The notes: a model not told the origin generated them from the sequence alone. A stretch of DNA of 64,000 bases from Rhizophagus irregularis (GCF_026210795.1 NC_089433.1:2815001-2879000); one strand, 5' to 3'; counted from the first letter of the stretch, positions 25,437 through 39,441 are shown. Numbers and translations: made by a program.

Positions 25437-27160
25437 TATGTTGCCTTTAGTTTCCGTGTTGACTCTTTGTATGGTTTGAACGTAAAATATATTCGTATTT
25501 AATTTAAAAAGGAATTTATGAGATATAAAATAATATCTTTTTGAGGTAATAAAATTATGAGGTTGCCAAAAATAAGGGAAATTTTTTTTTAAAAAAAAAT
25601 AACAAAAATAACGTCGAAAATATTATTACGCGCTAAGCGAATGAGACGAGAAAAAAAAAATAAAATCTGATATAGAGAATAAAAATATTGAATGTTTTAA
25701 AGGTTCAGAAACCAGACCGTTTGAAAGTTTTATGTTCTATTTGTGAATAAAAGAATTTTTTTTTTTTTCATGCAAAAATGATTTTGAATAAGGCGTAAAG
25801 TTTTTATTGAATAGTTATAAAGTAGCTCGTGTTAGGCAAGTGGAAAAAAAATAAATAAAAGTAAAAGATTTATTGTATTTTGGAAATTTTTTTTTTTTTT
25901 TTGAAATTCGTCGCGACGGTCCTTAACTCCTTATATAAAAGTTAGTATAATGTAATACAAAAATACAAAAAAAAAATTTTTTTTTTATACACATGATAAT
26001 AAATTAAAAAATCATGTGAGCAAGAAGGAAATGTGATGTACACTAGCCGAATGCTATGAAATTTATGAATCCTGGTGGATAAATATAGCTCAATAAATAA
26101 ATTTTGATAAAATTTATTTAACCTTAATCTTTTAAAATATGTGGAAATATTTTAAAAATGTGTACATTAAAAAAAAAAATTTTTTTATTTCCGCTTTATT
26201 GTGTATCCTGCCTGTGCCGCCATGTCGACTAGGCTACACCAATTTTTTTATCTGTTTTACATAACATAAGGGATCATTATTCTGGGGATTTGACCAGAAT
26301 TATCATTAATTTTGACCGGAATTATAATTGCATTAAAATTTTTTTTATGATACAAAAACTTTTGGCCAAAATTAAAAAATATCTTCTAATTCTGACCTAA
26401 ATTATATGTTTATTAAACACTGCAAAATTTGAAAAAGGGTTCCAGATAGCATTATTTCTTCGAGAACTCGACATAACGAAACGAATCCCCTTTATAAGAT
26501 GTTTTTATATAAAGAAAAATCTTAAAAAATCGCTTTATCGTAAAATTCAAGTTCTGACTGAAATTTTTGCTTGTGCCAATTATTATAATACCCCCATAAA
26601 ATACGTATGTAAAAAATAATAGAAATTAGTAAACCAGTCAAATTGTCGAAATGAGTACAAAAATGTCTTACGCGAGGCGAGAAATTCAGATTCAATAAGA
26701 CGAATACGAGTCATCCAATTTTAATTAATCTGCTCTATCGATTCTACTGTAGTACCCTGGTTATAGCAGTACCAGATACATACACAAGCAGTGCTTTATT
26801 TAACGACAAGTGACACTCTGAGGTTAAAAAATAAACTGAATTGATCCACCTATATTAAACGAAATTAATTTGTTTAATAATATATAACACATGATCTATT
26901 TTCGTTTCCGGAATTGTGAATAATGTGGATATGAGTGGTACAAAATTTTTTTGGCAAAACTATTTTCCCCAGTGTTACTTACATAGCATCTCCAGTAATA
27001 TTGATTTACTCTTTTCCCCTTTTACTCCTTACATTGCCACAATGTAAACTAACAAAATAGAGCTTACAAAATGTATCATGTTTTTTCAAAACTATGAAGG
27101 ATTTCTAAATGAATAGAGTGTTGCCTTAAAAAAGCGCTTAAATTCGAAATAAACTTAATA
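25437..27160. other. AT-rich non-coding stretch with degenerate MITE pieces
   Basis: No gene was recognised. Around 26281-26335 and 26370-26400 the stretch carries the GACCAGAATTAT-type motif also found in the MITE at 15769-16090. 26460-26500 has a GAACTCGACATAACGAA stretch like the ends of the CAGTC elements. Confidence 0.4.
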
Positions 27161-27572
27161 CAGTCAGACTAACCAATCAGAATCATTGAAATTCCTAGAT
27201 CGATTTCTTTTTTTCAGGTAAACAAATGTTCTTAATGCACCGAACTTAATAATACAATTTTCAAAATGTATTTTTATCAAAAAAATTATTAATAAAAGAA
27301 GTATATTTATGTAAAGATGCTTGTAAACCTTCTCTACTAATAATTAAAATTTTATAAAAAATTCAATGATTAAGATTTATCAAGTGATTTGCTGTGCACT
27401 TAATGTTGACCAATCTAATTTAATGCTGGCCAGAATTAGGATAAAATCGAATAAACAAATATGGCTGGTTTATAAATATGACTTCGGTATAATTATAAGT
27501 AGATGTTTAAGAAAAAAGTTTGTTATGAGTCAAAATCGGGTTATCCCGAATCGTTATATCGAGTTCTGACTG
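27161..27572. mobile_element. CAGTC-type MITE with TA target site (412 bp)
   Basis: The left end is TA|CAGTCAGAC and the right end TTCTGACTG|TA. It resembles pogo/Tc1-mariner short non-autonomous elements. The right terminal region contains CGTTATATCGAGTTCTGACTG. The interior holds a GGCCAGAATTA motif. There is no transposase. Confidence 0.55.
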
Positions 27573-29274
27573 TACAACTCTCAAAAAATAAAACTTGGGC
27601 CGGATAGGATAATTTGCTATAGTGATATCTACTGAAGTCGTATATTGTATAACTTTTTAATTTCTTTAATAATAGTCACTGAAAAGATAACGAGGAGGAA
27701 AAAACAATACATGAAATAATACGAATGTATCTTATGAAGGAGAAAATGAAAAGTTAAAGATGAATATTTGTATAATTGTATTGAACTTTCATCTTTTCTT
27801 TGATTATATTTTAGGAAAAGATGTATCATCAAAGAAAATTATGAAATTGAAGCTGCTCATCACAATTTACATCTAATTCAGAGGGCGATGATTTACCGTA
27901 ACAAGAACTAAAGAAAAGGTAAGATGTATCCATTTTAATATATTATATATGTACAGCAGATTATGACTTAAATATTATTTTTACCTATTAATTTCAGTTC
28001 ATCTTGTGAAGGCAACTTGGTGAATGTAGTTTGCATTTTGTTTCAGTCGGAGACTTCTCAAAATTGCAAAATAAGCGTTCCAGTAAGTAGTAACTCAAGA
28101 TTCAATTGTTAAGCATGAAAATGATTATATTATTTGAAAGTGATGAAGAGATATACATATGAGCAGATTTGACTTATTTACATGAAATCTTGGACAAATT
28201 ACTTATAATTTTGTATATAATGAGAAGGTTCTAGTATTTGCATTTTAATCTTTATTAATTTCTAATTGCATTTAAGGCCAAAGAATTGTTAGAAGAACCA
28301 CTTAACAAACCAAAAGGTCATTTATGATTAAAAAATGTTCAAATGACATTATATATAACACTAGAAATAGAATGTATTGGGAATGATAATTAAATTTTAT
28401 AATCGAAATAAAAAACTGTTGAATTCTTTTATATTAAAAATTTTATATTTACCGCATATTTGAATTACCAAACTATATTTTAAATAATAATAAAAAATTA
28501 ATTCCATGATTGGATAGTGTTTTATGTCAAAATTTTTTTTCCATATATTATACTAAAATTTTATTGGTTAAATAGTTACCGAACAGCTCATATTATGATG
28601 CAGCGTCTATATACGAACCAAACCTTTTGGAACGGAGAGTTTATATGTTTATATTCAGTGGTGACTGTAAATTGGAACATTTTCTAAATCCTCTAAAAAT
28701 AATCTTCTCAAAATATCTTGTCCATGTTTCATAACACAAAAGCCAGAATCAAAAATCCTCCTCCTACCGGTTATTAAAAATATACATGCCATGTACCGAT
28801 GATGTACATGACTTCAATTTGGAACATGTTTTAAATCTCCATTCCAGATTGTGGTTCCTTAGTGGCCTTAAACCGGTTAAGATTTTTAGATCGGCTCTAG
28901 AAGTAGTAGGTTTAAGTCTTAGGAATCTGAAAGTCTTGAAGCATCCTAAAATTAAAATATAATTAATTATATCATCTGACACTATATATTAATTATTGTA
29001 CTGTTTTAACAAATTAGCGGTAAAACAGATACAGATCAGATTATTATTTTAACTGTTGATTGTAAAGCCTTTTATTTTCGATAAAGATAAAATTTTATAT
29101 TATCTTATAAGTTAAAAAGAGAAGTAATTAATTAAACAAATACATTTTCTAGCCTTTCAGATTGTTAGGGCGGGGCGTCATAAAAAATTTTTTAACCGTT
29201 TTACATGTAATATCAGAATTTTTGCTACATATAAGTATATAACACTTTTCCTACTACCAATTGTATCCGATTAC
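27573..29274. other. Non-coding, includes part of the segmental duplication
   Basis: No gene was recognised. 29060-29274 is the inverted relative of 5527-5720. Around 28650-28850 two copies of a TTGGAACAT(T/G)TT(C/T)TAAAT-like block occur about 150 bp apart. Confidence 0.4.
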
Positions 29275-29785
29275 AGTCGGACCTCTATGTACCGATACTG
29301 TTGTTTTGCTTGGGAATTATATCGGTATATCAAATTATCGTTACATATACCGTCATCAGTGAATCATAATACGGGCCAAAATCCAATTCTTGCCAGCATT
29401 ATGCAAACTCCAGATAGCTAATATGTTTAAATGTCATATGATTTGGATTGGGCGTACCATTATTTGATAATTCTATATATTATTTTATTTAGGTAAATTA
29501 GATAGTGATACACTTTAAATATAACAAAATAATAAATGATGTTTTCAACTGATATTCTTTGTCTAACCCTCGTTATTTCAACCAGAAATTAGTGTTACGA
29601 TCTGATGGATTCGTCATCCATTTAATAACCTTTATGCTAACTCTGGCCAAATTATAATGTTGGCCCGAATTAATACCAGTGTAACCTAAAGTAAGTACAT
29701 CTTACTTTATGCAAGGAAAGGTATGGGTACACGTTACATTGATATCGTGAAACTATATATAATATCGGTACAATGAGGTTTTTTT
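29275..29785. mobile_element. CAGTCGGACC-type MITE, right end damaged
   Basis: The left end is TTA|CAGTCGGACCTCTATGTACC. The reverse complement of about 29755-29785 carries CCTCATTGTACCGATAT, a plausible mutated partner end. Its left interior (ACTGTTGTTTTGC...ATATCGGTATATCAAA) matches 46320-46375 in reverse orientation. Confidence 0.45.
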
Positions 29786-30239
29786 ATTAATTGTGAAACG
29801 GGACAGAAAATTAAACCATTTTTTGTAGTAAATTTTAATAATAAGTGATAATAATCGATAAAAATCATATGTATGTACCTCGGTATTTTGGTTTGTTTTT
29901 TCTATATCGAACAACTTGAAAGTAATAAGCTTTTTTGTGTGGATAGATTTTGTTTTTACGATTATTTTCAATTTGTCAAAACTTTTCGATGTTCGGGTTA
30001 ATTGATTTCATGATAGCACAGATCGTGTTTACAGGTTTTGCACGAGTGATCATTAATGGACTTGCACGAGATTTTAAGGAATCCACATTATTTAACACCA
30101 GTTTGCAAATGTCGGTGATTACATTTTTCATGTGTCATATTTCTTTTTTTAAAATGACAATTTTTGTTAATTCTGAGTGAAACTGAGGAAAAAGAATTTT
30201 CGTTGTCTTTATATTTTAATTTTTCACTTCAATTAAATA

Positions 30240-33200
30240 TCATTATAACCTAATCCGATAATGATAGCATTATAAATTACTTAATTTGACATTTATATAT
30301 AGTATTCCAAATATTAAACAAAATAATAGATTGAAATACGTTTATAAGTTACCAATTGTATTTTTATGCGTATTCCCATTTTATATTAATTTTGCATTTA
30401 ATAAACTTTACGATTTTTTTTACTAAAAAAAAAAAGTAATAAAAATAATTATCAAAATGTGAACATTACTGTATTATTAAATATAAATTAAAATGATAAT
30501 CATAAAAATGCCAAAAACGAAAGATCCGTGACAACATTACATGCAGTATACTGTATATCAGATATGTCAATTCATTGTATCAAGATTTTATATTATCAGA
30601 TATCCAGTAAGCCGAACATGAATCATGGGTTAATTTAACTCAAACGGATAAATAATAATTATTTATTAGGTAAATACCGTCAAGCACGCTCTTCTTTCAT
30701 TTTTGTTTTCACTGTTTTATATCATAATAAAATGATGATAGTTTTATGTATTAATAATTAAACTTAAGTTAATGAATATAATTTATTTTTATATACGATA
30801 AACAACAAAAATTTAACATCGCCAATTTCTGACTATTGATGATCTACAGAATGAATTTGATCCCACATTTTTAGTAGACTATTAAGAAATAATTGAATTC
30901 ATTAAGCATATATTTTTAATAACAGATTTGTGAACTGGTAGAAATAGGAAAGAATTTCTTAATATTACCAAAACTCCTTGAGGAAGTCATCTGTTTGATA
31001 ACCAATCAAAAAATTTTTAATTGATCAACATCACTGAGTCAGGCACGGAACATAAAACTCGGGTTTAATATTACTTGCTGTTCGTAAATGAATCTTTCTT
31101 AAAGAAGTTACACTTTGCTATAAAATATTTTTGATACTCACACACTACTGAGCATTTAGTTGAATGCTTCAAAAATATTTTATGCAATGGAAATTATTAC
31201 TAATAAGAGTTCTAATTCAAAAAATATGTTAATTGCTAAATGGAATTACAGTCAGACCTCTATGTACCGATAATTATCTGTATGAAATGGAAAGGATTTT
31301 TCGTCAAATTTACTAATAACCGGCAGAGTATTTTACATATTGATTTTTATACATATTTTATTTGCAATTAAGAAAAGCAGCCCCTAACCCATATTTTATA
31401 TAATATATAATTTGGCCAGCACTGATTGCAAAGAATGAGTTCTTAATTGTTAAAAAATACAATATACCCAAATATACCCATAATCTCCAGCCGACGATGT
31501 TAATAGTAAAATTTAACGAAAGTGTTTAATTTTGTAATTTTGGTTCTCATTTAAAATTGCAATTTTGAAGATATCCTCATGATTTTTTTAATGAGAGATA
31601 GTCAGGAAGTCAAGAATTTGTTTGGTACTTTTAAGAGTTCGAAATTACAATAAAACTGTTTCGGCTCCAGATTATGGGTACTAATAAATTTATATATAAA
31701 ATTGCCCCGCCGATCATGAATGAAAATCTTTCCATTTGCGAATTTAAGGTGTGGGTAAAATAAAATAAGAAATGCGGCTGGATCATCATTTTCACATTTA
31801 TTTTTACGGTTACGCAAGGATAATCGAGCCCCGGAAGAATCAGGTCTTTCCGGGCTCATCCGGTTCCGGAGTTCCCGTTTATAGTGTAATTGTATATATT
31901 TATGAATATTTATTTATCATAAACATTTTTTATAGTAGTGCTTTAATTTTTCTTGTCATCTTAAAAATAAAATATTAAATGTTACGCAAAAAAATTCCAA
32001 AGACGAAAGTACCAGCACCAGTTTATAGTTTTTTTTTTTAAAAAAAAATTCTATAAGCATATAATGTAATAAATAAAACATTTCACTTTATTTTCTTCAA
32101 AAGTTAGCGAAAAAAAATTAACGTCAAAGTTTAAATCCAAAATAATTCATTCATATCTAATATTTAATGTCAAAATGATGTTTTTACTTTTTAGCAGAGT
32201 ACGATAAAAAAAAAAATTTCATGAAAACTTGAAAACTTTCTATAAAGAAAAAAAAAATATTTATATTCGAAATTGATCGTGATACTTGAGATGGATAAAA
32301 ATATTTCCACCCGATTTATTTAAAAGAAAAAATAAATACACTGATAAAAGTACAATATTTATATTTACGGTGATATGAAAAAAAAAAATGCAACAATGTG
32401 AATTTAATCAATATTTTGTTTTACTGCGTTGTTTTTATTGTACCGATAGCGAAATTAAAATCTTGATATCTTATACAACGATATTTGTTTTACTATATAC
32501 ATTTGTAGTTCACATTTTTATGATAAATACGATGAAAATTTTTCCAATTTCCCCAATTTGATAAACTTAATGTCCCTCACTCTTCTCGTTGAAAATATTC
32601 GAAGCAAATTTATCATCCTTGTTGCGCTTGTGCAGCACAAAAAAAATTCTACGAAAGTGTTTAAAATTATTATCATTCCCTCCTTATCCTTTTCCCTTCA
32701 ACTAGTAGAAGGTATGTTAAAATAATTGTTATGCCTAATAAAAACGAGAAATTTTTCATTAGGCCAATCTTGTGAGTCCATGACTTTGAAATTTTACGAT
32801 AATTCAATTAAGCCACCAAAAAAAAAAAAAAATTCTTATAACGAAGTTTCGACACATTTAATATTTCCGAAATTACCACTAAGATAACATTACCCCTAAT
32901 AAAAAAATAAAATACAAAAGTTCGTAGTAACAAATTTGTAAAAAACGACAGTATATAACAGTATATACAATGTATGACGTATATGTATGACAGAGAGAAA
33001 AAACTTCGAAAATCGTTTGAAAGTCTTCAAAAGTGTTAAATATACGGAGGAGATATACGGTGAGTGTAAAAAAAAAGAAAGAAATCAAAAAAAAAAAAGT
33101 ATTTACAAAGGAATATGATATTGTAGTATTGTACAGTAATAGTGTGTTTATTTATTTGAAATAAGTTTTTTGGAAACAATAAATGGTTAAATCAATAACC

Positions 33201-35450
33201 ATAGAAGAAACTATGAATTGACGAATTGTTCGTCAATTGTGGAGGAAGTGTTGATAAAGTTGTGATTATGTTCAATTGGATTGGTCCATTATTATTTATA
33301 TTATTTGCCGTTAATTTCCTTAATTTTCTTTCAAACCTTCGTTTGCAGATCGCTTTACTAATAACTTTAGACGATTTACGAGACATTTTCAAAGTATACA
33401 ATAATTATATTTGAAAATTTATTTTTTTTTGAAAATAAATTTCCTGTTTATTTATATTGTTTCAGATCGGTCGTATGCACGATATTATTGACCGAAACTT
33501 TTATTGACTTATATTTTTACGAATATTATTAATATTATATATTGATAACTTATAACAGTTAGTTCGGGTTTTAAAAATATTATTATTTTTATAGCTGACA
33601 TTCGGATACACACTTTTGGAATCGTAATAAGTTGCTTTTGGAAACGTAATAAGACGTTGTAATTTACGGATGTGTTTGTTAATAGTAATACCGATAATAC
33701 CGATTTAACGATTTAACGAGCAATATACTACGGTAAGCTACCGACTATATACAATCACTTATTATTACCCATGACCGAATTTGTCTCGGAACAGATATAG
33801 GAATTAATTGCATAATTATTTTTTCAATGAAATTTTCGCAGTATAAATAATTCTGCAGGGTTTATTAAAAGAGATCCCGGAGATTCCGACGCGTTAAAAA
33901 TTGGGTATTATGAACCTTTTTAAGGTAAAAAATTTCAACGAGTAATAATAAAGAAAAAAGGATTTTTTTTTTTCATTCTGAAAATGTTAAGATTTATATA
34001 TTCTTTCGAACCAATTGACAAATTCTTAATAAAAAATGAAGCATCCAATCAATCTCCTTTTTTATAATTAAAACGCGATTTAAAGTAAGGTAAACTTCCA
34101 TGTGTACTAAAAATATCTGGAAAAAAATATTTCATGATTTTTAACGTATTTTACAGTATAATAATTTATATTATATTTATATAACACCTCTATATTATAT
34201 TATTTATATATAACATATAATATTTATTTTACAGCCATTTCACCAAATTTTAATAAATGACTAATAAGAAATGATTATTATTCTTATTATGTACTTAATC
34301 TAATATAATTGGCGTGGACAATTTATAGTAAATAATAGTAAATAATAGTAACAACAATAATAATAGTTAAGTATATTAAAACATTTTCATTTCAATAAAA
34401 AAACTATGTGTTACGTATCAAAATATGAACCTGATGTGGAATGCTTGTTTCAAAATTTAAAATAGATTTATTCTAATGATTTATATTGTAAAACGTTAAA
34501 TTAATAATTGACTTATCGTATTGATATCTCTCCGCTACAAATTATTTTGTGATACTAATAGATAACAAATTTGATTATCAGCCAAAATTACGGGAATACA
34601 TCATTTTCTTACCACGCATTTATACATGTCTCCAAATAAAAACAAACAAAAATTAATACACGTACGTATGATATTCGGTTCGACCTTATTCCGTTTATAT
34701 ATTATATTCTAACATATATTAAAATTTCTTTTATCAAATTAATATTATTCATTTTATTTATCTATTTATTTTTTTTTTTATGCAAAACAAAAATGACTGT
34801 TATCAAATCACGCGTTGTTTCTATATCAAAGTCAATTATTGGTCAATCTACATAAATTAAGAGTTTCCGAAATAAGGAATGCCTAATCAGTATAATTATA
34901 AACTAAGGTAATATATTAGAATGACAATATTTACAATATATTTATTATAATATCAATTTTTTTTTCTTTCATCATTATGCAGGAACAAATAATATTCATT
35001 TTTCTTTTTCCCTTTTCGTTTCATTCAATATAAACAAGTAATATCATTCCGATATTTATTTTACAGTTATTCAGTTATAGTTAGATTTATTTTGTTGTTA
35101 TCATATTGATTCTTAAGAAATATTATCCAATAACGACGGCATGATAAATTACTATTTTGCTAATGAATAATTTATATATCACAGTATACAGAATATTGAA
35201 CAAAATAAATAGTTTTACAAAATAAATTATTATTAAATATATTATGTTTATAAATTACAAATTATTATTAAATTTATTATTTATATGTATATGCCGAAAT
35301 GAGTGTAGCATTTATACTGCAATTATTATATTAATCTTATATAAAAATAAAGTAAAAGTAATAACCAGTTTTATCAAAAATGTGAACATAGTAATAATTA
35401 TAAATAGTAATGATTTCAAACGCGTCACTTAAAAGTTTATGGCGATAGAA
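30240..35450. repeat. Diverged duplicate of the 0.7-5.5 kb segment (rearranged)
   Basis: 30240-31248 aligns by eye with 4240-5520 (shared blocks: ATAACCTAA(C/T)CC, GTTTTCACTGTTT, GATGATCTACAG, GAATTCATTAAGCATAT, AAGAGTTCTAATTCAAAAAA). 31780-31920 aligns with 785-990, 32590-33080 with 1550-2190, and parts of 34200-35240 with 3060-4500. Because the end of the unit (4240-5520) comes before its start, this looks like parts of successive repeat units. The alignment stops at 31249, exactly where a CAGTCAGACC element end begins. Apart from the small ORF at 33192 no gene is seen. Confidence 0.5.
33192..33386 (-). CDS. Small basic protein, FFxGY-tail family member (64 aa)
   Basis: It starts at the ATG at 33386 (MSRKSSKVIS), chosen because the same MSx start context (AAAATGTCTC) occurs at 48152; an upstream in-frame ATG at 33401 adds only MYTLK. 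Residues 13-24 are the basic block CKRRFERKLRKL. The middle reads IITTLSTLPPQ, and the protein ends HSFFYGY. The layout matches 2198-2377 and 39442-39804. The basic block is nearly the same as in the ORF at 48039-48152 (YKRRFERLLRS). No signal peptide. Function unknown. Confidence 0.5.
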   Translation of the reverse strand: MSRKSSKVISKAICKRRFERKLRKLTANNINNNGPIQLNIITTLSTLPPQLTNNSSIHSFFYGY

Positions 35451-36104
35451 AAGAGAAATAATGTTTCGAAGGGTAGAGAAATTTTGACAAATGTTTTAAA
35501 CGGTCATATCTAATAATAATATCTAATCGTAATTGAAAACGAGTGTAATTCAAGAAAAATCTCACCCTTTAGTTTTTATTAACTGTACTTTCTTTCTTTT
35601 AGTTTAAGCACCAATGAAATTATCGGGTAAACCATGTAAAAGAAGTTTAAAATAATGAATTTAAGTTAGGTATTAATTCTATTTACAGTAAATACTATAT
35701 ACTCTATAAACTATGATCCAGATAAGTACAGTACTGAATATGCAGTTTATTAATTTATTATTCTTTAACTATTATTAATTACAGTTCAATATCCAAAAGA
35801 ACCTCTTACAGATAAATAAAAATTTATCAGCCTGCCGAAAAATTGGCCCACATTAAGCTTTAATGCTTCCCGAAAGTCGTTCTGTAATACTAATATAATC
35901 CTAATCAAGACTATCTAAAAACTAACAAAAATTCTTGCTAAAATTTCCGACTTTCCATCCCTAATCTATATTTGTACATCCAAACATCCAATTAATTTAA
36001 ATTTAATATACAATAAAAAAAAATATTTTCGGGATTTTGACTCGTCGGATTTTGACCTCGGGGTTTGAGTTTCGGATTTTGGACGGCACCCTGCAAGGTT
36101 GCAA

Positions 36105-36294
36105 TAGGACCCAGAAATATATATACAGGGGTAGGGTACACAGATGCGTCGCTATCATAGTGAAATTAGAAAGAGTAAAGTTTTGATTTGCGTACAATCT
36201 AAGAATTTTTCATCCATAGTTAGGTCATCAAGAATTTTTATATGTAAAAAGTTTTTTCGCCACCTGACCCTTATATATATATTTCTGGGTCCTA
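36105..36294. repeat. Foldback element, TAGGACCCAGAAATATAT ends (190 bp)
   Basis: 36105-36124 and 36275-36294 are inverted repeats starting TAGGACCCAGAAATATATAT. Similarity extends imperfectly to AGGGG(T/A). A single related end (AAATATATATATATATAG followed by AGGTCAGGG) is at 42507-42535. No coding capacity. Confidence 0.6.
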
Positions 36295-36585
36295 CAAGCA
36301 CTGCATGGCAAAATTAATCTGTCGGTAAAATGAAATGATTGTCGGGATGTACTAGCCCTGTTCAATCCAATTTTTTTTTTAATCCAATTTTTAAATGATT
36401 GGCTAAAAAATTTAGCAAAAATCGGAACGGAACGGAACAGAATAGACTACTGTAATTGTAATTGTCGGTGAAATTAAACCCTAAAATTTCAAAATGATAT
36501 CAAACCAATTTCATTAAATATAATATTGCAATCATTGTTTTGGGTATCTTATAATAAATATCAAAACTGTGACGATATCAAAATG

Positions 36586-36730
36586 TTATCCGGTATCACG
36601 TGATTTTTTATAATTAAAAATGGTTATAATAAATCGTGTATCAGGCAAAATTCGTGTATCAGGCAAAAAAATCGTGTATCAGGCAAAAATTCGTGTATCA
36701 GGCAATATCAAATCACGGGATACCGGATAA
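36586..36730. repeat. Foldback element with four tandem repeats in the loop
   Basis: The arms 36586-36606 and 36710-36730 are 21 nt each and complementary with one mismatch (arm core TTATCCGGTATCACG). Between them, 36634-36704 holds four tandem copies of an 18-20 bp unit TCGTGTATCAGGCAAAAAT. The arms also contain the palindrome-like CACGTG in the left copy. No coding sequence. Confidence 0.8.
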
Positions 36731-38520
36731 ATCACTTATTCGGCACTTCGAACCGAATAACTATTAAATATCGTTTAAGTGTATAGTATTCCCTTAAGTG
36801 ATCAGCCATATAGCAAAATGTCAAAAAAAAACTCCATTTTTGGTGCAATATGAACTTTCGTAATACCTAACATAAAAGGATAAAACCTATATGGTTAAAA
36901 AAACCACGGTTTTGAACTTCTATTATTTGACTTAAAAATATTCTCCTTATTTAAAATTTTTGGTTTGAAACTTTTGTATGAAGTTTTAAAACTTTCGCGA
37001 ATGTCTATTATTTGTTTCTGGCGAATGTGAAATAAAGAATATTATTGGTTTCCATTTTATTGGTTTAGTTGGTTTAGTTTTGAGTTAACAATAGCCATAT
37101 AAAGTTTAATTTTTAGAAATATATTCATTATGTAAATATACACTATTTAGTTCTTTATTTTGTATACTTTGAACAATTTTAAAACGTAAGAATAAATAAA
37201 TCTTTTTTAAAGACTCTTTAAACATATCAGATATGGTATTTTAAATAATATTAGATTTATTTATTATCTTGTTTTTTTTCTGTCTTGATGTCTTCGTCGG
37301 GCTATTTTAAATGTTACACAATGACTGATTTCATATACCGGTAAATTATTTAACCAGTTGTTTATCTAATAGCCACATGGCTGTGTTACAAAGATGAAAA
37401 ACGCACCGTCCTTAACCTGGTCTGTTCTATATTTCATCTTTCTTCCGTAAAAGGCTCATTTCCGGAATTAATGGATCTGTGAAAGGCTCATTTTTACGGA
37501 CGTGACACGGCGGATGTAAATCTCAGTTTTTTCAAAGCGAGGGTACAATTACAAATAAAATATGTATAAAAATTAATATGTAAAATGCCCACCGGTTATT
37601 ATTAAATTTGAATCCTTCCATTTCTTGCGAATTTAAAATTTAATAAAAGGATAAAAGTATTTTAAAAAATTTCATTTAAATAATTATCTGTTATATTTGC
37701 CCCTCCGATTATATTATTAAACTATAGTTTCACCAACTTCATAATATTACATAATATAAATAAACAATTTACCTTTATACAGATATAGAATAGATTTTCA
37801 CAGCTTATTTTGAATGATTAAAAAAAAAAATATTCTCAACGCGCATTCTCATAACTGTATGCATGTGTAATATATTTCACAATGAGGTATCTTGAAATTT
37901 TTTTTTATGTCCGAAAGTAATATAATAATAAGCTGAAGTTTACAAGATAAACTCGTATTAAAAAGAACTGTAAATAAAATTTATGAGAATGATAGCTTCA
38001 CAAATCTCCATTAAAATTTTGTAAATCTGAATTACTCAAACCTATTATTATAAATAACTTTATTTCTTCAACACTATCAATTTATTTAATCAAAGTGTTA
38101 AAATTACACCATATATATTCGTTATCAAATTATTTTCATCAAATTTAACGAAGAATATTATTAATTAAATTTTAGAATATCATACTTTTCAGAAACTTTT
38201 GTCACATATTTTTTATAATGCAAACCTTTTCAAATTTTCTTAACACTTGCAAATTTTCTACAATTTATTATTAAGTCCGCCTCCATAGTATGCATGTGTC
38301 CCGAAGTTACATAAGAATATTGCAAAAAGGAAATAGTGGTGATTTGTGGAACAGTGGAAGGACGTTTTACATTTTCGTCTTCAAGATCATAGTCCCTCCG
38401 CTTTGCTCCGGACAATTAACATTGACTACTATATAGGAACAACATTTTTACTAAAATTGAATACTTCTTTGAATACTTCTATCACATTAAATAATACACC
38501 TATAATAACGCATATATACT

Positions 38521-38806
38521 TGTGATGTGGCAGCAGGAATTTCTAATATTCGTTTGCCGGATGGTTGTGCCAAACAAAAAAGATGATGATCGTCCACTAC
38601 AAATTGATATTGATTTTGATTATTTTTAATAATTCATTAACGAATATTCTTATAATATATTTTGCTAATTTATATTTAATTTGTTGGCTTTAAAGGAAGA
38701 AAATACGAAACTATTAAGAGCTTAAAATAATGAATTGAGGCAACAATTAGATGAAGTTATTAACTGCTATCTTACTGACTCCGGCAATCCCGCAGCATCA
38801 AAATGA
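38521..38806 (+). pseudogene. Remnant of a gene with a coiled-coil C-terminal exon
   Basis: After a splice-like acceptor (GGCTTTAAAG), 38696-38806 reads EENTKLLRA, an in-frame TAA, then NNELRQQLDEVINCYLTDSG and NPAASK before the TGA at 38804. Upstream at about 38525-38580 another coding-like piece reads CDVAAGISNIRLPDGCAKQK. The heptad-like spacing of Leu suggests a coiled coil. Family unknown, one stop breaks it. Confidence 0.4.
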
Positions 38807-39362
38807 TTATATATATATATATATATATATATTATATGATTTTACAATAAATCAAATAAAGCAATGAACTTGTACAACTTTACTATTCAAACATGAAATT
38901 TTAGTCACTTTTATAAAAATTCTTAAAATTCTTGGTAAAATATATATATATATATATAGCTAGCAATATTTATTTAGTATCGAGTAATTACATTTAACGT
39001 TTTGTCACGTAACCGAGTTCTACTAGTACCATAAATAATAAGAAATAATTTTTAACAAAATTCGTAATTTTGTAAAATAATAAGATAACGACTCTAAGCG
39101 ACTTAAACGACTATATCGATATGTTAAAATTTTGTAATAATCGGAAAATATATTTGTGAAGGATAAAACGATTAAATCGAAACATACACACCACCCACAC
39201 ACAAACCCACACAAAACCAATTAGTTGATTATTGATACATTAAAAAAATCGATACGTTTATACGGTGGCGGGAATTAAATATACGAGAATAACGAGAATA
39301 AAAAGGGTATGAGAAGAAAAAAAGAGCGGAAAAAAAGAAAGTAATTGTTACTCAATAAAATT

Positions 39363-39398
39363 TTCCGATAAATGATCATTTTTTTAGTTTTCATTCCA
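39363..39398. repeat. 36-bp exact inverted copy of 12661-12696
   Basis: The block starting TTCCGATAAATGATCATTTT is the perfect reverse complement of 12661-12696, inside the short element at 12621-12720. It lies 40 bp beyond the stop of the small gene at 39442. Confidence 0.8.
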
Positions 39399-39441
39399 AA
39401 AAAAAAACTCCGATATTGGAAAGAAAATGGCTTTCTCTATA

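Larger units (their letters stand above)
35451..39441. other. Repeat-rich, nearly gene-free stretch
   Basis: Apart from the entries at 36105, 36586, 38521 and 39363, I see no gene. An ORF at 38230-38415 (minus) begins with a TTG codon and reads SGAKRRDYDLEDENVKRPST; it has mixed codon use and could be a gene scrap. Runs of AT dinucleotides lie at 38808-38831 and 38941-38958. Confidence 0.4.

Noticed and set aside
31602-31859. 85-codon minus ORF with some mixed codons
   Set aside because: No motif, and the plus-strand DNA here belongs to the diverged segmental copy without matching an ORF in the other copy.
36634-36704. CRISPR-like tandem units
   Set aside because: Repeats are adjacent without unique spacers and sit in a eukaryotic foldback loop.
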